Counted from the first letter of the stretch, positions 22,081-33,863 are shown. The stretch is DNA of 64,000 bases from Brachypodium distachyon (GCF_000005505.3 NC_016131.3:37039001-37103000); one strand, 5' to 3'. Notes: generated by a model from the sequence alone, not told the origin. Numbers and translations: made by a program.

Positions 22081-22760
22081 TGAAGGCTTACCAGGTATGC
22101 CTCCCGACAGAGCGGTTGAGTCTGTGATCGAACTCGAAGCAGGAACTGCTCCTGTTCATAGGCGCCCATACAAGATGTCTCCACCAGAGTTGGCGGAACT
22201 TAAAAGACAACTTGAAGACTTGGAGAAGAAAGGATATATCCGTCCAAGCTCCTCTCCTTGGGGTTGTCCCACTCTGTTTGTGCAGAAGAAGGACAAACCG
22301 AACGTCTGTGTGTTGATTACCGTCCTCTTAATCAACATACAATCAAGAACAAATACCCACTTCCTAGAATCACCGATCTGTTTGACCAACTAGCCGGAGC
22401 CGCAGTTTTCTCAAAACTCAATCTACGCTTAGGGTATCATCAAATCAAAATCTGGTAGGAGGACATTCCAAAGACCGCTTTCACAACTCGTTGTGGTCTT
22501 TACGAGTACACTGTCATGTCTTTTGGACTCACCAATGCTCCAGCTATCTTCTCTCGTCTGATGAATTCTATTTTCATGGAATATCTGGACAAGTTCGTTG
22601 TGGTCTACTTGGATGACATTCTTGTCTATTCCAAATTCGAGGAAGAACATGAAGGACATCTTCGTCTCATCCTTTCCAAACTTCGTGAAAATCGACTCTA
22701 TGCTAAGTTCTCCAAGTGCGAGTTCTGGCTTCCACAAGTCAATTTCTTGGTCACGTCATC
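22081..22760 (+). pseudogene. Reverse transcriptase of element T
   Basis: Motifs in order: HRRPYKMSPPELAELKRQL (about 22158), [21 protein letters not shown] (22235-22295), frameshift near 22305, [12 protein letters not shown], a stop at 22456-22458 where a Gln or Arg codon is expected, [24 protein letters not shown], and the catalytic YLDD at 22606-22617. A further frameshift lies near 22740. YLDD rather than YMDD separates this from the Tat elements in the same window. Confidence 0.87.
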
Positions 22761-23530
22761 TCAGCAAAGGGAATTGTTGTCAATCGAGAGCGAATTCAGG
22801 ACATTGTCGGGTGGTCTCAACCCAAAAGTGCAAAGCAAATCCGGAGTTTCCTTGGTTTGGCAAGTTATTGCCGACGTTTCGTCCCCAATTTCTCCAAAAT
22901 TGCCAAGCCTTTGACCGACCTTCTCAAGAAAGACAAGAAGTTTGTTTGGACTTCTCAGTGCGAAGAGGGCTTTAAACTTTTGAAGGAAAAACTCACTACA
23001 CCTCCTATCTTGGCTCCTCCAGATACTACGCAACCTTTCCAAATCTATTGCGATGCATCTCGCCAAGGTCTAGGCGCTGTCCTTTTCCAAGATGGGAAAG
23101 TTGTGGCATATGCGTCTCGCCAACTTCGTCCAAATGAACTCAATTATCCCACGCATGACCTTGAACTCGCTGCAGTTGTTTTTGCAATCAACCTTGTGAG
23201 ATCTTTACAGATCATAAGAGCCTCAAGTACATCTTCACCCAGCCTGATCTCAATCTCAGACAGCGACGATGGATGGAGTTGATCTCAGAATACAATCTGT
23301 CGATTAATTACACTCCAGGCAAAGCTAATGTTATGGCTGATGCCCTTAGTCGCAAATCTGATAGCAACTCTCTCACAGTCACGGAGTTATCTCCTGATCT
23401 TTGTGAGGACTTCAAGAATCTAAACCTCGAGCTTGTTCCAAAAGGTTATCTTGCAAATCTGGTCGTTACTTCTGTTTCATCTTTGGAAGACAGAATTTGT
23501 AAAGCTCAACTCCTTGATTATTGAGTCAAG
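22761..23530 (+). pseudogene. RNase H and connection of element T
   Basis: [22 protein letters not shown] (thumb) leads into RNase [16 protein letters not shown] (Asp at about 23050), [25 protein letters not shown] (Glu at about 23160), then a frameshift near 23205 and [35 protein letters not shown]. It removes the RNA strand during cDNA synthesis. No second RNase H is present, unlike A, B and E. A stop lies at 23522-23524. Confidence 0.85.
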
Positions 23531-24270
23531 AAGGTTTCTGATCAGATAAAAGCTAAAGATCCCAAGTCTAAGAGATTCTCACTTGATGACAAAGGAACGG
23601 TGTTCTTTGATGATGGCATGGTTGTTCCTAATAATCAAGACATAAGAGAGTCTATTCTCAAAGAATCCCATGACACACCTCTTGCTATCCATCCTGGTTC
23701 TACCAAGATGTATCAAGACATCAGAAAAGAGCTATTGGTGGACTGGAATGAAAGAGCACATTGCCAGATATGTGTCTGAATGTGATGTATGTCGCCGTGT
23801 TAAGGCAGAGCATCAGAAGCCTGCTGGTCTTCTTCAACCACCGAGTGTTCCAACATGGAAGTGGGAGAAGATTGAAATGGACTTCATGACTGGGTTTCCA
23901 AAATCTCGCAAGGGCAATGATGCAATCTTTGTGGTGATTGATCGACTTTCTAAAGTCGCTCACTTCTTGCCTGTCCAAGAAACAATCTCAGCTAGTCAAT
24001 TGGCCGAATTGTACACTGCCAGAATTGTCTGTCTCCATGGTGTCCCAGTTGAAATCAGCTCCGATCGTGGAAGTATCTTTACATCCAGATTTTGGGAAAG
24101 CTTTTAGAAGGCAATGGGAACTAATCTCCTTTTCAGCACCGCTAATCATCCTCAGACTAGCGGTCAAGTTGAAAGGGTAAATCAGGTCCTTGAATACATG
24201 CTTCGAGCTTGTGTCATATCCTTTGGTATGAAATGGTAGGAATCTCTGCTGTTTGCGGAGTTCTCTTACA
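23531..24270 (+). pseudogene. Integrase of element T, truncated
   Basis: The zinc-binding region has SHDTPLAIHPG and CDVC (about 23790), with a frameshift near 23730. The catalytic Asp residues are in EMDFMTGFP (about 23880) and SSDRGSIF (about 24060), and the Glu in GQVERVNQV (about 24170). Stops occur at 24106 and 24236. The frame ends at FAEFSYT where B's LTR begins, so the C-terminal domain and any chromodomain are gone. Confidence 0.85.
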
Positions 24271-24732
24271 CTTGTAGCCCATGCACCATGGCACATGCGG
24301 CATCCCCTTGTGTATAAAAGGAGGACCCATGCCAACGGTCAAAGAGGTTAGGAAGTTAGACAGTTGGTAGGTTAGTGAGTTGGTCAGTTGGCTCCAGTAG
24401 ACAGCCAGCAGAGAGCAGTAAGGGGTACTTAGACATTGAGAGGAAGCCAGGGAACTGGCCCGACAACTTGTAAACGTTTCCTCCGCAATCAATATCAGTT
24501 CAGACAGGCAGGACTTAGGGTTTGACACCTCCGGGTGGCCCGAACCTGGGTAAAAAACGTGTGTGCAGTTTTTCTTGTACTAGCGCGCACCCTTAGCACT
24601 TGGTCTCACCGGCCCCGTAGGGCCTCATCGGCCGCGCCGGCGACCACCGGGACTCCGCCCCCGACGCCCCTACCAAACCTAAAAGGGGGACGTGGCCGCA
24701 CGCCCCCGGTGTCGGAGCACCGAGCGACGACA
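24271..24732 (+). repeat. Truncated 5' LTR of element B
   Basis: Matches 33402-33863 of the 3' LTR; the first ~520 bp are missing. It contains TATAAAAG at 24313-24320 and ends CGACGACA. Confidence 0.9.
24313..24320 (+). promoter_or_regulatory. TATA box of B 5' LTR
   Basis: TATAAAAG in GTGTATAAAAGGAGG; identical in B's 3' LTR (33443-33450) and in A's LTR (38494-38501, minus). Strong match and conserved in three copies. Confidence 0.75.
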
Positions 24733-24734
24733 TC

Positions 24735-24753
24735 TCTCGCGCCAGGTAGGGGG
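24735..24753 (+). other. Primer-binding region of element B
   Basis: TCGCGCCAGGTAGGGGG follows two to three bases after the LTR end. C has the similar TGGTGCGCCAGGTAGGGGG at the same place. The priming tRNA is not initiator Met; I do not name it. Confidence 0.7.
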
Positions 24754-24951
24754 CGCGGGAGTGGTCAACGCCAGAGATCGCCGGCAGCAGAAGTTTCCAT
24801 CGGCGTCGGCTTCGCTCTTCTTTGCCGACGAGTCTAGTCACCATGCCCCCAAGCGGGCTGGTGACTCCCGCATAGACCCGCGTGAGGCCCCAACGGTGCA
24901 CACGCGGTCGCATCCGAGTCGGGGGCTCAAGAGAACCCCGAGCCCTCGAGG
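24754..24951 (+). other. Leader of element B
   Basis: GC-rich leader before the long gag frame. An ATG at 24843 opens a short frame only. No clear structured signal was seen. Confidence 0.45.
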
Positions 24952-27507
24952 GTGCAGCAAACGCAGCTGCCTCTGCCGCCTCCTCGGCCGAGGGGACCGG
25001 CTGCCCCCAGTGCCGGGGGCAATCGGACGAGCACGCATGGCGTCGCCCGGGCCAGCCAACGGGTTGAGTCACGGCCCGAGGATGCCCCGCGGCAGCGGCA
25101 CCAGGAGCACGCCACGTCGCGGGCAACCCCCGGGGGTTCACACCCTGTACACCCGGAGGTGTCCGGGGCCAGGGCGGGAAGCAGCCGTTCAGGAAACCGG
25201 CTGCCCCCCGTCCGGACCCCGGTTGAAGCCATCGTCGCCGCGCGTGTCATGGTGCGGTACGAGCCACAGCAGGGCACGCCGGTGCATGAGACGTGGGGCG
25301 AGGAGTTGGAAGCGCTTCTCGCACTGGCCGCCCAGCAGCCGCAAGGCGAGGGCGCCCCGGTAGGCTCCGGCCACGGGCAGAACCTGGAGTGTGGAGACGC
25401 GCCACCCGCCTCACGACAGGGGGAGAACCCTCCCCCTCCTCAGCGAGGCCAAGGGGACGGGGGCCCGGAGGGTTCCTCGAACTCGTCGCCCACTGTTCCG
25501 GGGGGCGATGCGCGTGGCATCCTGAATGCCCGCCAGCAGGAGGATCTGCGCCAGTGCTTGGAGCGCCGGCGTAGGCGCGAGATGGAGCACCAGCGCCCAC
25601 GGGAGCAGGAAGACGCTCCCTTGGGCCCCGAGGACGGCTGCACCGCGTTCACGCGCGAGCTTCGGCGGGTGCCGTGGCCCCGTAAGTTCCGAGCGGCTGC
25701 GCTCGGTACGTACGACGGGACCGCTAATCCCAAATATTTTCTACTGACCTATACGTTGGGCATGCAAGCCATCAGCGCCGACGACAAGGTCAGCGCGAAC
25801 TGGTTCCCGATGGTCCTGAAAGGATCAGCGCGAACCTGGTTGCTCAACCTGCCCGCTGGGTCCGTCGCCACTTGGGCAGACCTGCGCAAGCAGTTCGTGA
25901 GCGCGTTCCAGGGGAGCTATAAGCGCCCGGGAACCATGGCGGAGCTGCACACTATCATGCAAAAACTGGTGGAGACGCTGTGGGCCTTCGTCAACCGCTT
26001 CTCCAACCTCTCCTATTCCATCTCGGAGGCGGAGGCAGCCGCCATCATCAACACCTTCGCCATCAACGTCCGCGATTCCAAGATGCGTGAGAAGCTGAGC
26101 ACGCATCGGATCCGGACGACGCAGGACAAGTGCGCCATGGCCGAGGAAGGGCGCCTAGCGCCCGAGTTGGCAGCCCAGGCTGCAGCGAGCCCGGGCGAGG
26201 GCTCACAAAAGAAGGGTTCCCGCAAACGCAGCGGGAAGCAAGTCCTCGCTGCGGACTCATGGGCTCCTGCCGTGAGGCCCGCGAAGAAGGCCTCGCCGGG
26301 TGGAGAGTCTGGCGGGAAGCAGGGCGACGCGCCCCGATGCCCTATCCACAACAACTGCACCCACGACGTGCAGAGTTGCCGCGTCCTGCAGGGGATCAAG
26401 CAGCGGCGGGAGCAGCGCCACGAGGAGCGCCAGCGGCGCCGGCGCCTGCTTCAATTGTGGCGACATCGGGCATCTCGAGCGGGTCCGAGGCCAGCCGGTG
26501 GTGGTGCCGGCAGGGGTGAGCCCCAAGGGGGGCACGATGAACCCTGTGCTGTGCGGGAACGCCCCCCTCGGGGAGGCGACAGAGTCCGCGCTGAGGAGCA
26601 GCGCGAGTCCGACTATACTGGCGGCGACGAACCGGGCTTCCAGGAGCCTCGTGGCGTTGCCTGCATTCATGGGGGAGCTTACACTCTCCCATCCTACGCC
26701 GCGGTGAAGCACCTCACCCGCGGCATGTGCGCGCTGTTGCCGGATGCGGAGCTGCAACAGCCGCTGAGGTGGTCGCATGTGCCGATCACCTTCAGCGCCG
26801 ATGATCACCCAGCGCGACAGTTGGGTTCCGGGGTAATACCCTTCGTCGTCTCGCCGATCATTAGCAATATGACGGTGACCAAGGTGCTGGTGGACAATGG
26901 AGCGGGGCTTAACCTCCTGTCCGACAGGCTGGTGGAAAAGATCCAGTTGCGGATTGAGCAGCTGAAGCCCACCGAACCGTTCCGGGGGGTGAACCCCGGG
27001 ATCGTGTGCCCGCTGGGACGCATCATGCTGCCGGTCACCTTGGGGTCCCGGGAAGTGTTCAGGACCGAGCACATAGTGTTCGACGTGGCGCATACCCCGT
27101 TGCCCTACAACGGGATCCTTGGCCGGCCAGCACTGATCAAGTTCATGGTGGCTACGCATTGCCCCTATGGCGTGATGAAGATGCCGTCCGTCTATGAAGT
27201 CCTCACCATCAGGTGCGACCTCAAAGACGCGGCTTGGTGCGTTGGCGAGGTCGTCCGGGCCGCTGCTGCAGCTGACGCCGGCGACGAGGATGTTGTCGAG
27301 GACGACGGCTTGCCGGGTGATGCCTCGGCAGCGAAGAAGGCCCGCGCCACCCTGCAAGGGCTTGCCAGGGGAGGCCCAGGCTCGAGCTCGTGCCCCGGCC
27401 AGGGGCAGGGGCTCCAGGAGGAGGCCGCCAAAGTGAAGAAGCTGCCCCTCCAAGCCGGCGACAAGGAGCGCACCGTTACCATCGGTGCGAACCTGGCCAC
27501 CGAATAG
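24952..27507 (+). pseudogene. gag-protease of element B (851-codon frame)
   Basis: Long open frame. The true start is uncertain; homology with A's gag begins near 25210 (EAIVAARVMVRYEP). The gag core is at about 25730-26160 (FLLTYTLGMQAI, GSARTWLLNLPAGS, LRKQFVSAFQGSYK). The zinc knuckle CFNCGDIGH (about 26450) lies in another frame and lacks its last Cys, so paired small indels are likely around it. The protease follows with VLVDNGAGLNLL (about 26890), MLPVTLGSREVFRTEHIVFDV and YNGILGRPALIKFM. It ends at a TAG on 27505-27507, after which the same frame continues into RT. Confidence 0.85.
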
Positions 27508-28500
27508 GAAAGCGGCCTCATCACCTTTCTCCGGGATAACGCCGACGTGTTCGCCTGGCAACCGTCGGACCTTCCCGGAGTCCCCAAGCAAGAGGTGGGC
27601 AAGCTCAGGGCTGCCGGGGCGGTCAGGGAAGTTTTGTACCCCACATGGCTGGCTAACCCTGTAGTAGTGCCCAAAGCAGGGAATAAGCTTCGCATGTGCG
27701 TAGATTTTACCGATCTTAATCGTGCATGCCCCAAGGATCCCTTCCCTGTACCCCGTATCGACCAGATAGTTGATTCTACCGCTGGTTGTGATTTGCTGAG
27801 TTTTCTGGATGCTTTCTCCGGCTACCATCAAATCAAGATGGCGGTCGAGGATGAGGAAAAGACAACGTTTATCACCCCGGTTGGCTGCTATTGCTATACA
27901 TGCATGCCTTTCGGGTTGAAGAACGCGGGCTCCACATTCCAGCACACCCTGCGCGAATGTTTGCGGCCCAGCTAGGCCGCAACGCGGAGGCCTACATGGA
28001 CGACATCGTCATCAAATCAAAGTGTAGGGACTCGCTGGTTGATTACCTGCGGGAGACGTTCGACAACCTCCGCAGGATCAAACTCAAGCTGAACCCTGAT
28101 AAGTGCACCTTCGCTGTCAACTCCGGGCAGCTTCTGGGTTTCTTGGTTTCACACCGGGGGATACAGGCCAACCCGACCAAAATAGAAGCCATCGAGAAGA
28201 TGGAGGCCCCCCGCAAGGTGAAAGATGTCCCACGCCTCAACGGCTGTGTTGCCGCGCTGGGACGTTTCATCTCCAGGCTGGGCGAGCGTGCCTTGCCTTT
28301 CTTCCTGGTAATGAAGAAGAAGGGTCCAGTCGACTAGACTCTCGAGGCCGAGGCGGCGTTCCAGGAACTCAAGCAGTACCTGAGGTCACCGCCCATCCTC
28401 GTCGCCCCCAAGCTGGGCGAGCCGCAGCTACTCTACCTAGCGGCGACTGACCAGGTGGTCAGCTCGGTGCTGATTGCTGAGAGGGAGGAAGACGTCCCGG
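27508..28500 (+). pseudogene. Reverse transcriptase and first RNase H of element B
   Basis: Starts right after the TAG in the same frame (DNADVFAWQPSDLPGVPK). About 100 bp of the linker present in A is missing after LPGVP. RT motifs: KAGNKLRMCVDFTDLNRACP, LDAFSGYHQIKM, CMPFGLKNAGSTFQ, a frameshift near 27965, then YMDD at 27993-28004. A stop at 28335-28337 (VD then [11 protein letters not shown]) is in frame. The gypsy RNase H remnant runs [20 protein letters not shown] (28430-28490) and on. Confidence 0.88.
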
Positions 28501-29538
28501 GGACTGGGGCTGCGGGGCAGGGGGCGGAGCGGCCTCCGGCAACCGCCTCAGACCCGGGGACCGCCCTCGAGTCGACAACCTTGGCACCGTGGATGCGGTT
28601 GGTGCAGCGCCCGGTGTACTTCGTTAGTACGGTGCTGCGCGACACGCGGACGAGGTACCCGCAAGTACAGAAGCTCCTTCTGGGGATTCTCCTTGCGTCC
28701 CGCAAGCTGTGCCACTACTTCCAGGCGCACTGCGTCACGGTGGTGTCCGGGTTCTGCCTCGAGCGAGCCCTCACCAACCGTGAAGCCACCGGGAGGGTGG
28801 CCGAATGGAGGATGGAGTTGTCGGAGTTCGACCTCCACTTCGCCAACTCCAAAAGCATTAAGAGCACGGCCCTGGCGGACTTCGTCGCGGAGTGGACGTC
28901 CATGGGCGTAGAAGAGAGTGAGCCAGAGATCAGCCTTCCCGACAGGTTGGATGAGGACCACCGGGTCCTCTACTTCGACGGTGCGTTCAGTCTTCAGGGA
29001 GCGGGCGTCGGGGTCGTCATCGAGTCACCCACAGGGGATCAGTTGAGGTTCGCTGTTCCACTCGACTTCGCTAACTCCACCAACAACACGGCGGAGTACG
29101 AGGGCCTGCTTGCCGGGTTGCGGGCAGCGGTCGCCCTCGACATTAAGCACCTGGTTGTTCGCGGCGATACCCAGCTCATGATCAACCAGGTGAACAAGGA
29201 GTACGATTGCCCTCAAATGGCGCCGTACGTGGAGGAGGTCCGCAAGCTGGAACGAAAGTTCAAGGGTTTGCGCTTCGAGCACGTCAGGTGGAAGGATAAC
29301 TTCGCTGCTGACGAGCTGGCCAAGATGGCAGCGGAGTGCCGGAAGCCTCCGGCGGGGGTGTTTTGTCAGAAGCAAGTGGCTCCTTCAGTCGCCTTACAGC
29401 CGGCTGCCGGGGACGCCCCTCCGGCAACCGAAGGAACCCCTGCAGCAGCAGGGGTCCATGCCGCCGATACGGCGGCATGCGTTGGCAGGGAGATTCCCCC
29501 CTGGGCGGAAGAAATCGCCCGCTATTTGAAAGAGGATT
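28501..29538 (+). pseudogene. Archaeal-type RNase H of element B, end of its pol
   Basis: After PVYFVSTVL and [18 protein letters not shown] comes [20 protein letters not shown] and the second RNase H: Asp in [12 protein letters not shown] (about 28975), Glu in [14 protein letters not shown] (about 29095), Asp in [14 protein letters not shown] (about 29165), then [12 protein letters not shown] (about 29300). Unlike A's copy it is uninterrupted. Pol stops at [12 protein letters not shown] near 29538, where integrase should follow after a short linker; instead the antisense gene's end begins. Confidence 0.88.
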
Positions 29539-32480
29539 TCGCCGCGGTAGTTGGCGATCAGCTCGCTCTTCTCGTCCAGCCGCGTCTGGGCCATCGCGAG
29601 CACCTCGCATGCTCCTTCCAAGCCGTTTCGAGAGTTGCCGCCATCGTGTCGAGCCTTCCTTGGAGCTCCGCGCGCTGGATCTCTAGTTGCCGACGGAGCT
29701 CGGTCTCCGGGACTACCGGCTCCCGTGCAGCCTCCAGGGCTTGCCGGGCCAGCCGCGCCTCCTCTTCGGCGAGACGCGCCTCCTCGCGCAGCCGGGAGAG
29801 TTCGTGCCGCTCTCTCTCCACGGCCTCCCGCACCTCGCCGAGCTGATTCTTGGCGGCGGTTTGGCGCTCCCTCACCTCGTTGTAGGAGGTGACAAAGGCA
29901 AACTGCTGGTCCCGGACGGTGTCCAGGAACTGGTGCCCCCGCTCGAAGACGCTCGGATCCCAGGTAAGAGGGTTCCAAGCGACCCCGGCGAGGGTGCCGA
30001 GGTCGGTGCCGGGAGAGCCCCCGAGGATGATGAAGCCCCTGCTGCCGAAGTGGGGCTAGGCGCGGGATCGCTAACTTGCTCCCGGGGGCCTTGCCGTCCT
30101 TCCCCGGCAGCTTCCTCGTGCTTGCGCTCGGGGACACCGGGGTTGGAGAAGGCTCCCTTCTCCTGGCAGGCGTTGCCTCCTATCGGGCGACAGGTGAGCC
30201 CGTGCCTACCACGTCCGCGGCTTCGGGCGTGTCTCCAGGAGCCGTCACGGTGCCGACGGTATCCTCTGCTGCCGCAGCGTCCATTGCAGCAAGGCCGGAC
30301 GTGAGAGCCGGTTCCGCCTCCACCTCCGCCCCCGTGGCCTCGACGACCGAGTCGGGGTCGACCACGGCCGCGCCTGTTCTGGGCGCGGGCGCACTTGTGC
30401 CTGCAACCATGAAGAAGTATGAGGGTCGGCGATGGCTGGTGCTACCGAGGGCGAACAAGCGCGACCGGGGCGGTTCCCTTGTGCGGCCGTCGGGCTTGCC
30501 AGGGCAGCCTCTCCTACCTCGTCTGCGCCAGCGAGAGCGTCCAAGGGGCTTGCCGCGGGCGAGCTGCCGCTTGCTGCAGAAAGAGAAGGTATGTTCGTGA
30601 GTTTGGCTAATAGGAATTGCAGTTGCAGAGAATCAACGAAGACATACCCGGTGCCGGCCCTGCATTTGTCGGGGTTGGGTCGCCAAAGGACACGCCGGCG
30701 CCGCTGCGGACCCCTGCGGCCGTGGGCTCGGCGGCGCCACCGGCGCCCGCGCGCGTCCTCTTGCGTGGCGTGCCGGGCGGGGAACCGCTCCTCGCCCTCT
30801 TGCTGGCACCCGCCGGCGAGGAGGACTTCGGGGGATTGCGCCGGAGCGCGAAGCCCCGGAAGACCCCCCGAGCGGGCGGCGCCTTGGGCGCCCGCGGTGT
30901 CGTCGTGACCCGGAGACCTCCGGGTGTCGATGGCGAGGCCGCCACGGCGCCGGGCGCCAAGCTCGCGAAGGCCCCCGCTACTGGGGCGAAGGCCGTTGCC
31001 GGGGCGCCGGTGACCCCCGCAGGTGCTGGCGTTGCCGGGGTACCGGCGGGCACCCCGGGACCGGTTCCCGCCACGGAGCTGGCGGCCGCCGCCAAGGCAG
31101 GGGCCGCCGCCGAGGCACTCGCGGCCCCTGTTGCCGCGGATGCCGTCGGGGAACTGACGGGCACCCCGGGAGCTGCCGCCAGCGCCAGGTCAGGGGCCGA
31201 TGCCGGAGCGGACGTCGCCGTTGAGGAGACGGCTGCGGCCGCTGCGAACGCCCTCGATCTTCTTACAATCAAGGGCGCGCTGTCGCTGCTTTCCTCGTCG
31301 TCGTCCTCCATGGCGACGACTTTCGGGGACGCGGCCACCTGGCCCGCCTCGTCATCCAGCGACCGAAGGGAGGGCCAGCTGGGCTTGGACCCGCCCTCGG
31401 TCTCCTGGAGCACCTGCTTCCCGCGGGATGCCTGCGGGGGTGCGTGCGGGACCCGGGTGGGGGTGTCGTCCATCAGCCCCCACTCGTTGCAGGGCGGGAA
31501 GGCGCCGACGATGTCGCTGAGCACCCTGACGCCAGCGTGGAGAGCGGAAACCCCCGGCGGGAACTCCGTCGACTGAAAGATCTCGCCGGAGATCCCCCTC
31601 ACCCACGTCCTGAGGGACTCCAAGTCCATGCCGTCCGCCTGGAGGCTTGTCCTGTCCCCGGAGCCCGTGTACATCCACGCGGGCCGGGAACGTAGCTGCA
31701 ACGGGGCTATGCGCCGATGGACGAAGGTGCACGCCACGTCGACATCGGTGAGCCCCGCTAGCCGCAACGCCTTGATCTTCTCCACGATGGGGAGGAGGTC
31801 TGCGTCACGATGGTACCTATCCTGCCAGCCGTTCTGGGGTACCGGCAACTCTGTTGGCGGCTGGATGAACTCCTGGGGTTCCTCCACCCGGACCCAGCAA
31901 TAGTCGGCCCGCCACACTTTTTCAATCTTCTTCCCCGACCGGACGATGAACTCGGACTTCATCTGGTCGCGGGCACGGAAGACCACCCCTGACGACATCG
32001 CCTTCGCGTTGTTGATGCGCGGGTAGAAGTAATGGCGGAAGAGCCCCACCGACGGCATCACCCCCACGAACGCCTCGCAGAGGAACTGGAAGGTGGCGAG
32101 GAGGAAGAGCGAGGTGGGGTGGAGTTGCGCCACCCGCAGCTGATAAGATTCCATCAGTGCGTGGAGGAACAGAGAGAAGGGCGGCACAATGCCGCAGAGG
32201 AGGAAATGCGCGAACACCCGGAAATTGTTGTCCTGGTGCTCGACGCCCGCCGGGAAGATCGGCGTCTCCCCGTGCTCGTTGAAGCTTGAGGCGACAGCGT
32301 GCCGGAGCTTCCCCAGTGCCTCCCGTTATAGCCGGGGCGGAAGAAGGCGACTGTGGCGCGCATCTCCCGCCTCTTCTGGTCCCTGGCGGCGGCCGCTTTG
32401 ATGGCCGCCTCGGTCTTGCTGGTCGCGGGCCTCTTCGAGGTTTGGACCTCCTTCCCCTTCCTGGTGGTGGCGGGGACCAT
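29539..32480 (-). pseudogene. Antisense gene of element B (Transposase_28-like domain plus coiled coil)
   Basis: Minus-strand gene opposite to gag-pol, probable start ATG 32480-32478 (MVPATTRKGKEV). After a frameshift near 32310 the long frame 32217-30607 carries FAHFLLCGIVPPFSLFLHALM, LFRHYFYPR and KKIEKVWRADYCWV, the pattern I associate with the putative gypsy-type transposon family (Transposase_28); its biochemical role is not known. A Ser/Ala/Pro-rich linker follows. A GTATGT at 30647 and a pyrimidine-rich TTTCTGCAG ending at 30574 mark a likely 74-bp intron. Then a coiled coil ([28 protein letters not shown] near 29800) with frameshifts. The end is lost in the deletion that removed integrase. 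Confidence 0.72.
30574..30647 (-). other. Putative intron in B's antisense gene
   Basis: Minus-strand GTATGT donor at 30647 and TTCTCTTTCTGCAG acceptor ending at 30574, with stops inside. Splicing would join the Pro/Ala-rich linker to the downstream part. Not proven. Confidence 0.45.
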
Positions 32481-32883
32481 GGAAAGCGAGGGCGGAAGCT
32501 GGAGGAGCGCAGGGATACGAGATGCGGAAGAGGATGGAGGCGAAAGGGCAAAGTGTTGTTCCCCTGTTGGCAACAGTGGAGGCTTTATGACGCCCGACCG
32601 TTTTGTAACGGCCGGTTCCGTACCCTACGGGAGCGCGGGGATAACTCCTAATCACTGGGAATAATGCGCGGAGTGGCCTTAACTACCCTATTTGGGGGGG
32701 GGAGTTAGGGCGGAAATCGCGCGTCCACTGCTCCGCTTTGAACGGCGCCATACACGGGGCAGCGACGGGACGTGGGCCCGCAACTGATCGGAGCCCCCGC
32801 ATCGGTTAAGGGCGTAGCCCGGCAACCGACTAGGGGGAGACCCTTCAGGGAATAGGTGATGCCGGCCCACGCCCGAGGGCTAC
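32481..32883. other. Spacer between antisense gene start and 3' LTR of B
   Basis: About 400 bp, GC-rich, with a G-run (GGGGGGGGGAG near 32693) and repeated short GC-rich words. The promoter of the minus-strand antisense gene should lie here or in the LTR. No clear TATA was seen on the minus strand. A polypurine tract would be expected just before 32884; GAGGGCTAC at 32875-32883 is a weak candidate. Confidence 0.45.
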
Positions 32884-33863
32884 TTTCGCACCAGTTGCAC
32901 CCGGGGTACCACCGCTGCGCGACGCGTGGGCCCCTCTCCCTGGTTCTCGGGAAGGTCTCATCCCGGGGAGCGTCTATGAGCTCCCCGGCAAGCTACCAGC
33001 CTGAAAGGGGCTAGCGGGGCTTCGGGGAATATTCCCGCTTGGGCACCTCCCGGGAAGCTGCTTCCTGGGAGGAGGTTCCCGGGTGTGCTGGGCCCGGGTG
33101 CTTCCCGAGGTCGACTTGCGGGGACTGGAGGTTCCCGGGCGCGTGCCCCCGTCTCACGCGTGGGGCCTGGTGGACAGCGCCGCGCAGGCGCGTGGCGAGT
33201 ACGGGACGCCCAGTCCCACCAAGACAAGGAGTAAGGCGCGCGGCTCAGTAAACGAGCCGACCGACGGGTAGTTACCCGTTCGATCCAAGGAACAGTGGTT
33301 GTGTAATCCTACCCTAGGGTCTTAGGCCCCTAGCAGCGGAGGTGGCACCCATGCACGCCACCAGCTCACCGGGGAGAGCTGCATGCCTCCCCGTTGGACA
33401 CTTGTAGCCCATGCACCATGGCACATGGGGCATCCCCTTGTGTATAAAAGGAGGACCGATGCCAACGGTCAAAGAGGTTAGGAAGTTAGACAGTTCGTAG
33501 GTTAGTGAGTTGGTCAGTTAGTTCCAGTAGACAGCCAGCAGAGAGCAGTAAGGGGTACTTAGACATTGAGAGGAAGCCAGGAATTTGGCCCGGCAACTTG
33601 TAAATGTTTCCTCCGCAATCAATATCAGTTCAAACAGGCAGGACGTAGGGTTTGACACCTCGGGGTGGCCCGAACCTGGGTAAAAAACGTGTGTGCACTT
33701 GTTCTTGTACTAGCACGCACCCTTAGCACTTGGTCTCACCGGCCCCGTAAGGCCTCATCGGCCCCGCGGGCGACCACCGGGACTCCGCCCCAGACACCCC
33801 TACCGAATCTAAAAGGGGGAGGTGGCCGCACGCCCCCCGGTGTCGGAGCACCGAGCGACGACA
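32884..33863 (+). repeat. 3' LTR of element B
   Basis: 980 bp, aligned with A's LTR (39060-38051). The start reads TTTCGCACCAG where A has TGTCGCACCAG, so the first dinucleotide is mutated. It ends CGACGACA. TATAAAAG lies at 33443-33450. Confidence 0.87.
33443..33450 (+). promoter_or_regulatory. TATA box of B 3' LTR
   Basis: Same TATAAAAG as in the 5' copy. Here it faces T's truncated LTR, so read-through into 33888-36767 is conceivable. Confidence 0.7.

Noticed and set aside
24271..24275. Simple insertion of B with a target duplication
   Set aside because: No 5-bp repeat links the two edges, the left LTR is truncated, and T sequence does not resume where it stopped.
26257..27945. 562-codon minus-strand frame across B's protease and RT
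   Set aside because: It is the antisense shadow of the gag-pol frame; the plus strand shows clear protease and RT motifs and the minus strand has none.
30617..31576. 319-codon plus-strand Ala/Gly/Pro-rich frame
   Set aside because: Shadow of the antisense gene of B on the other strand; no motif.
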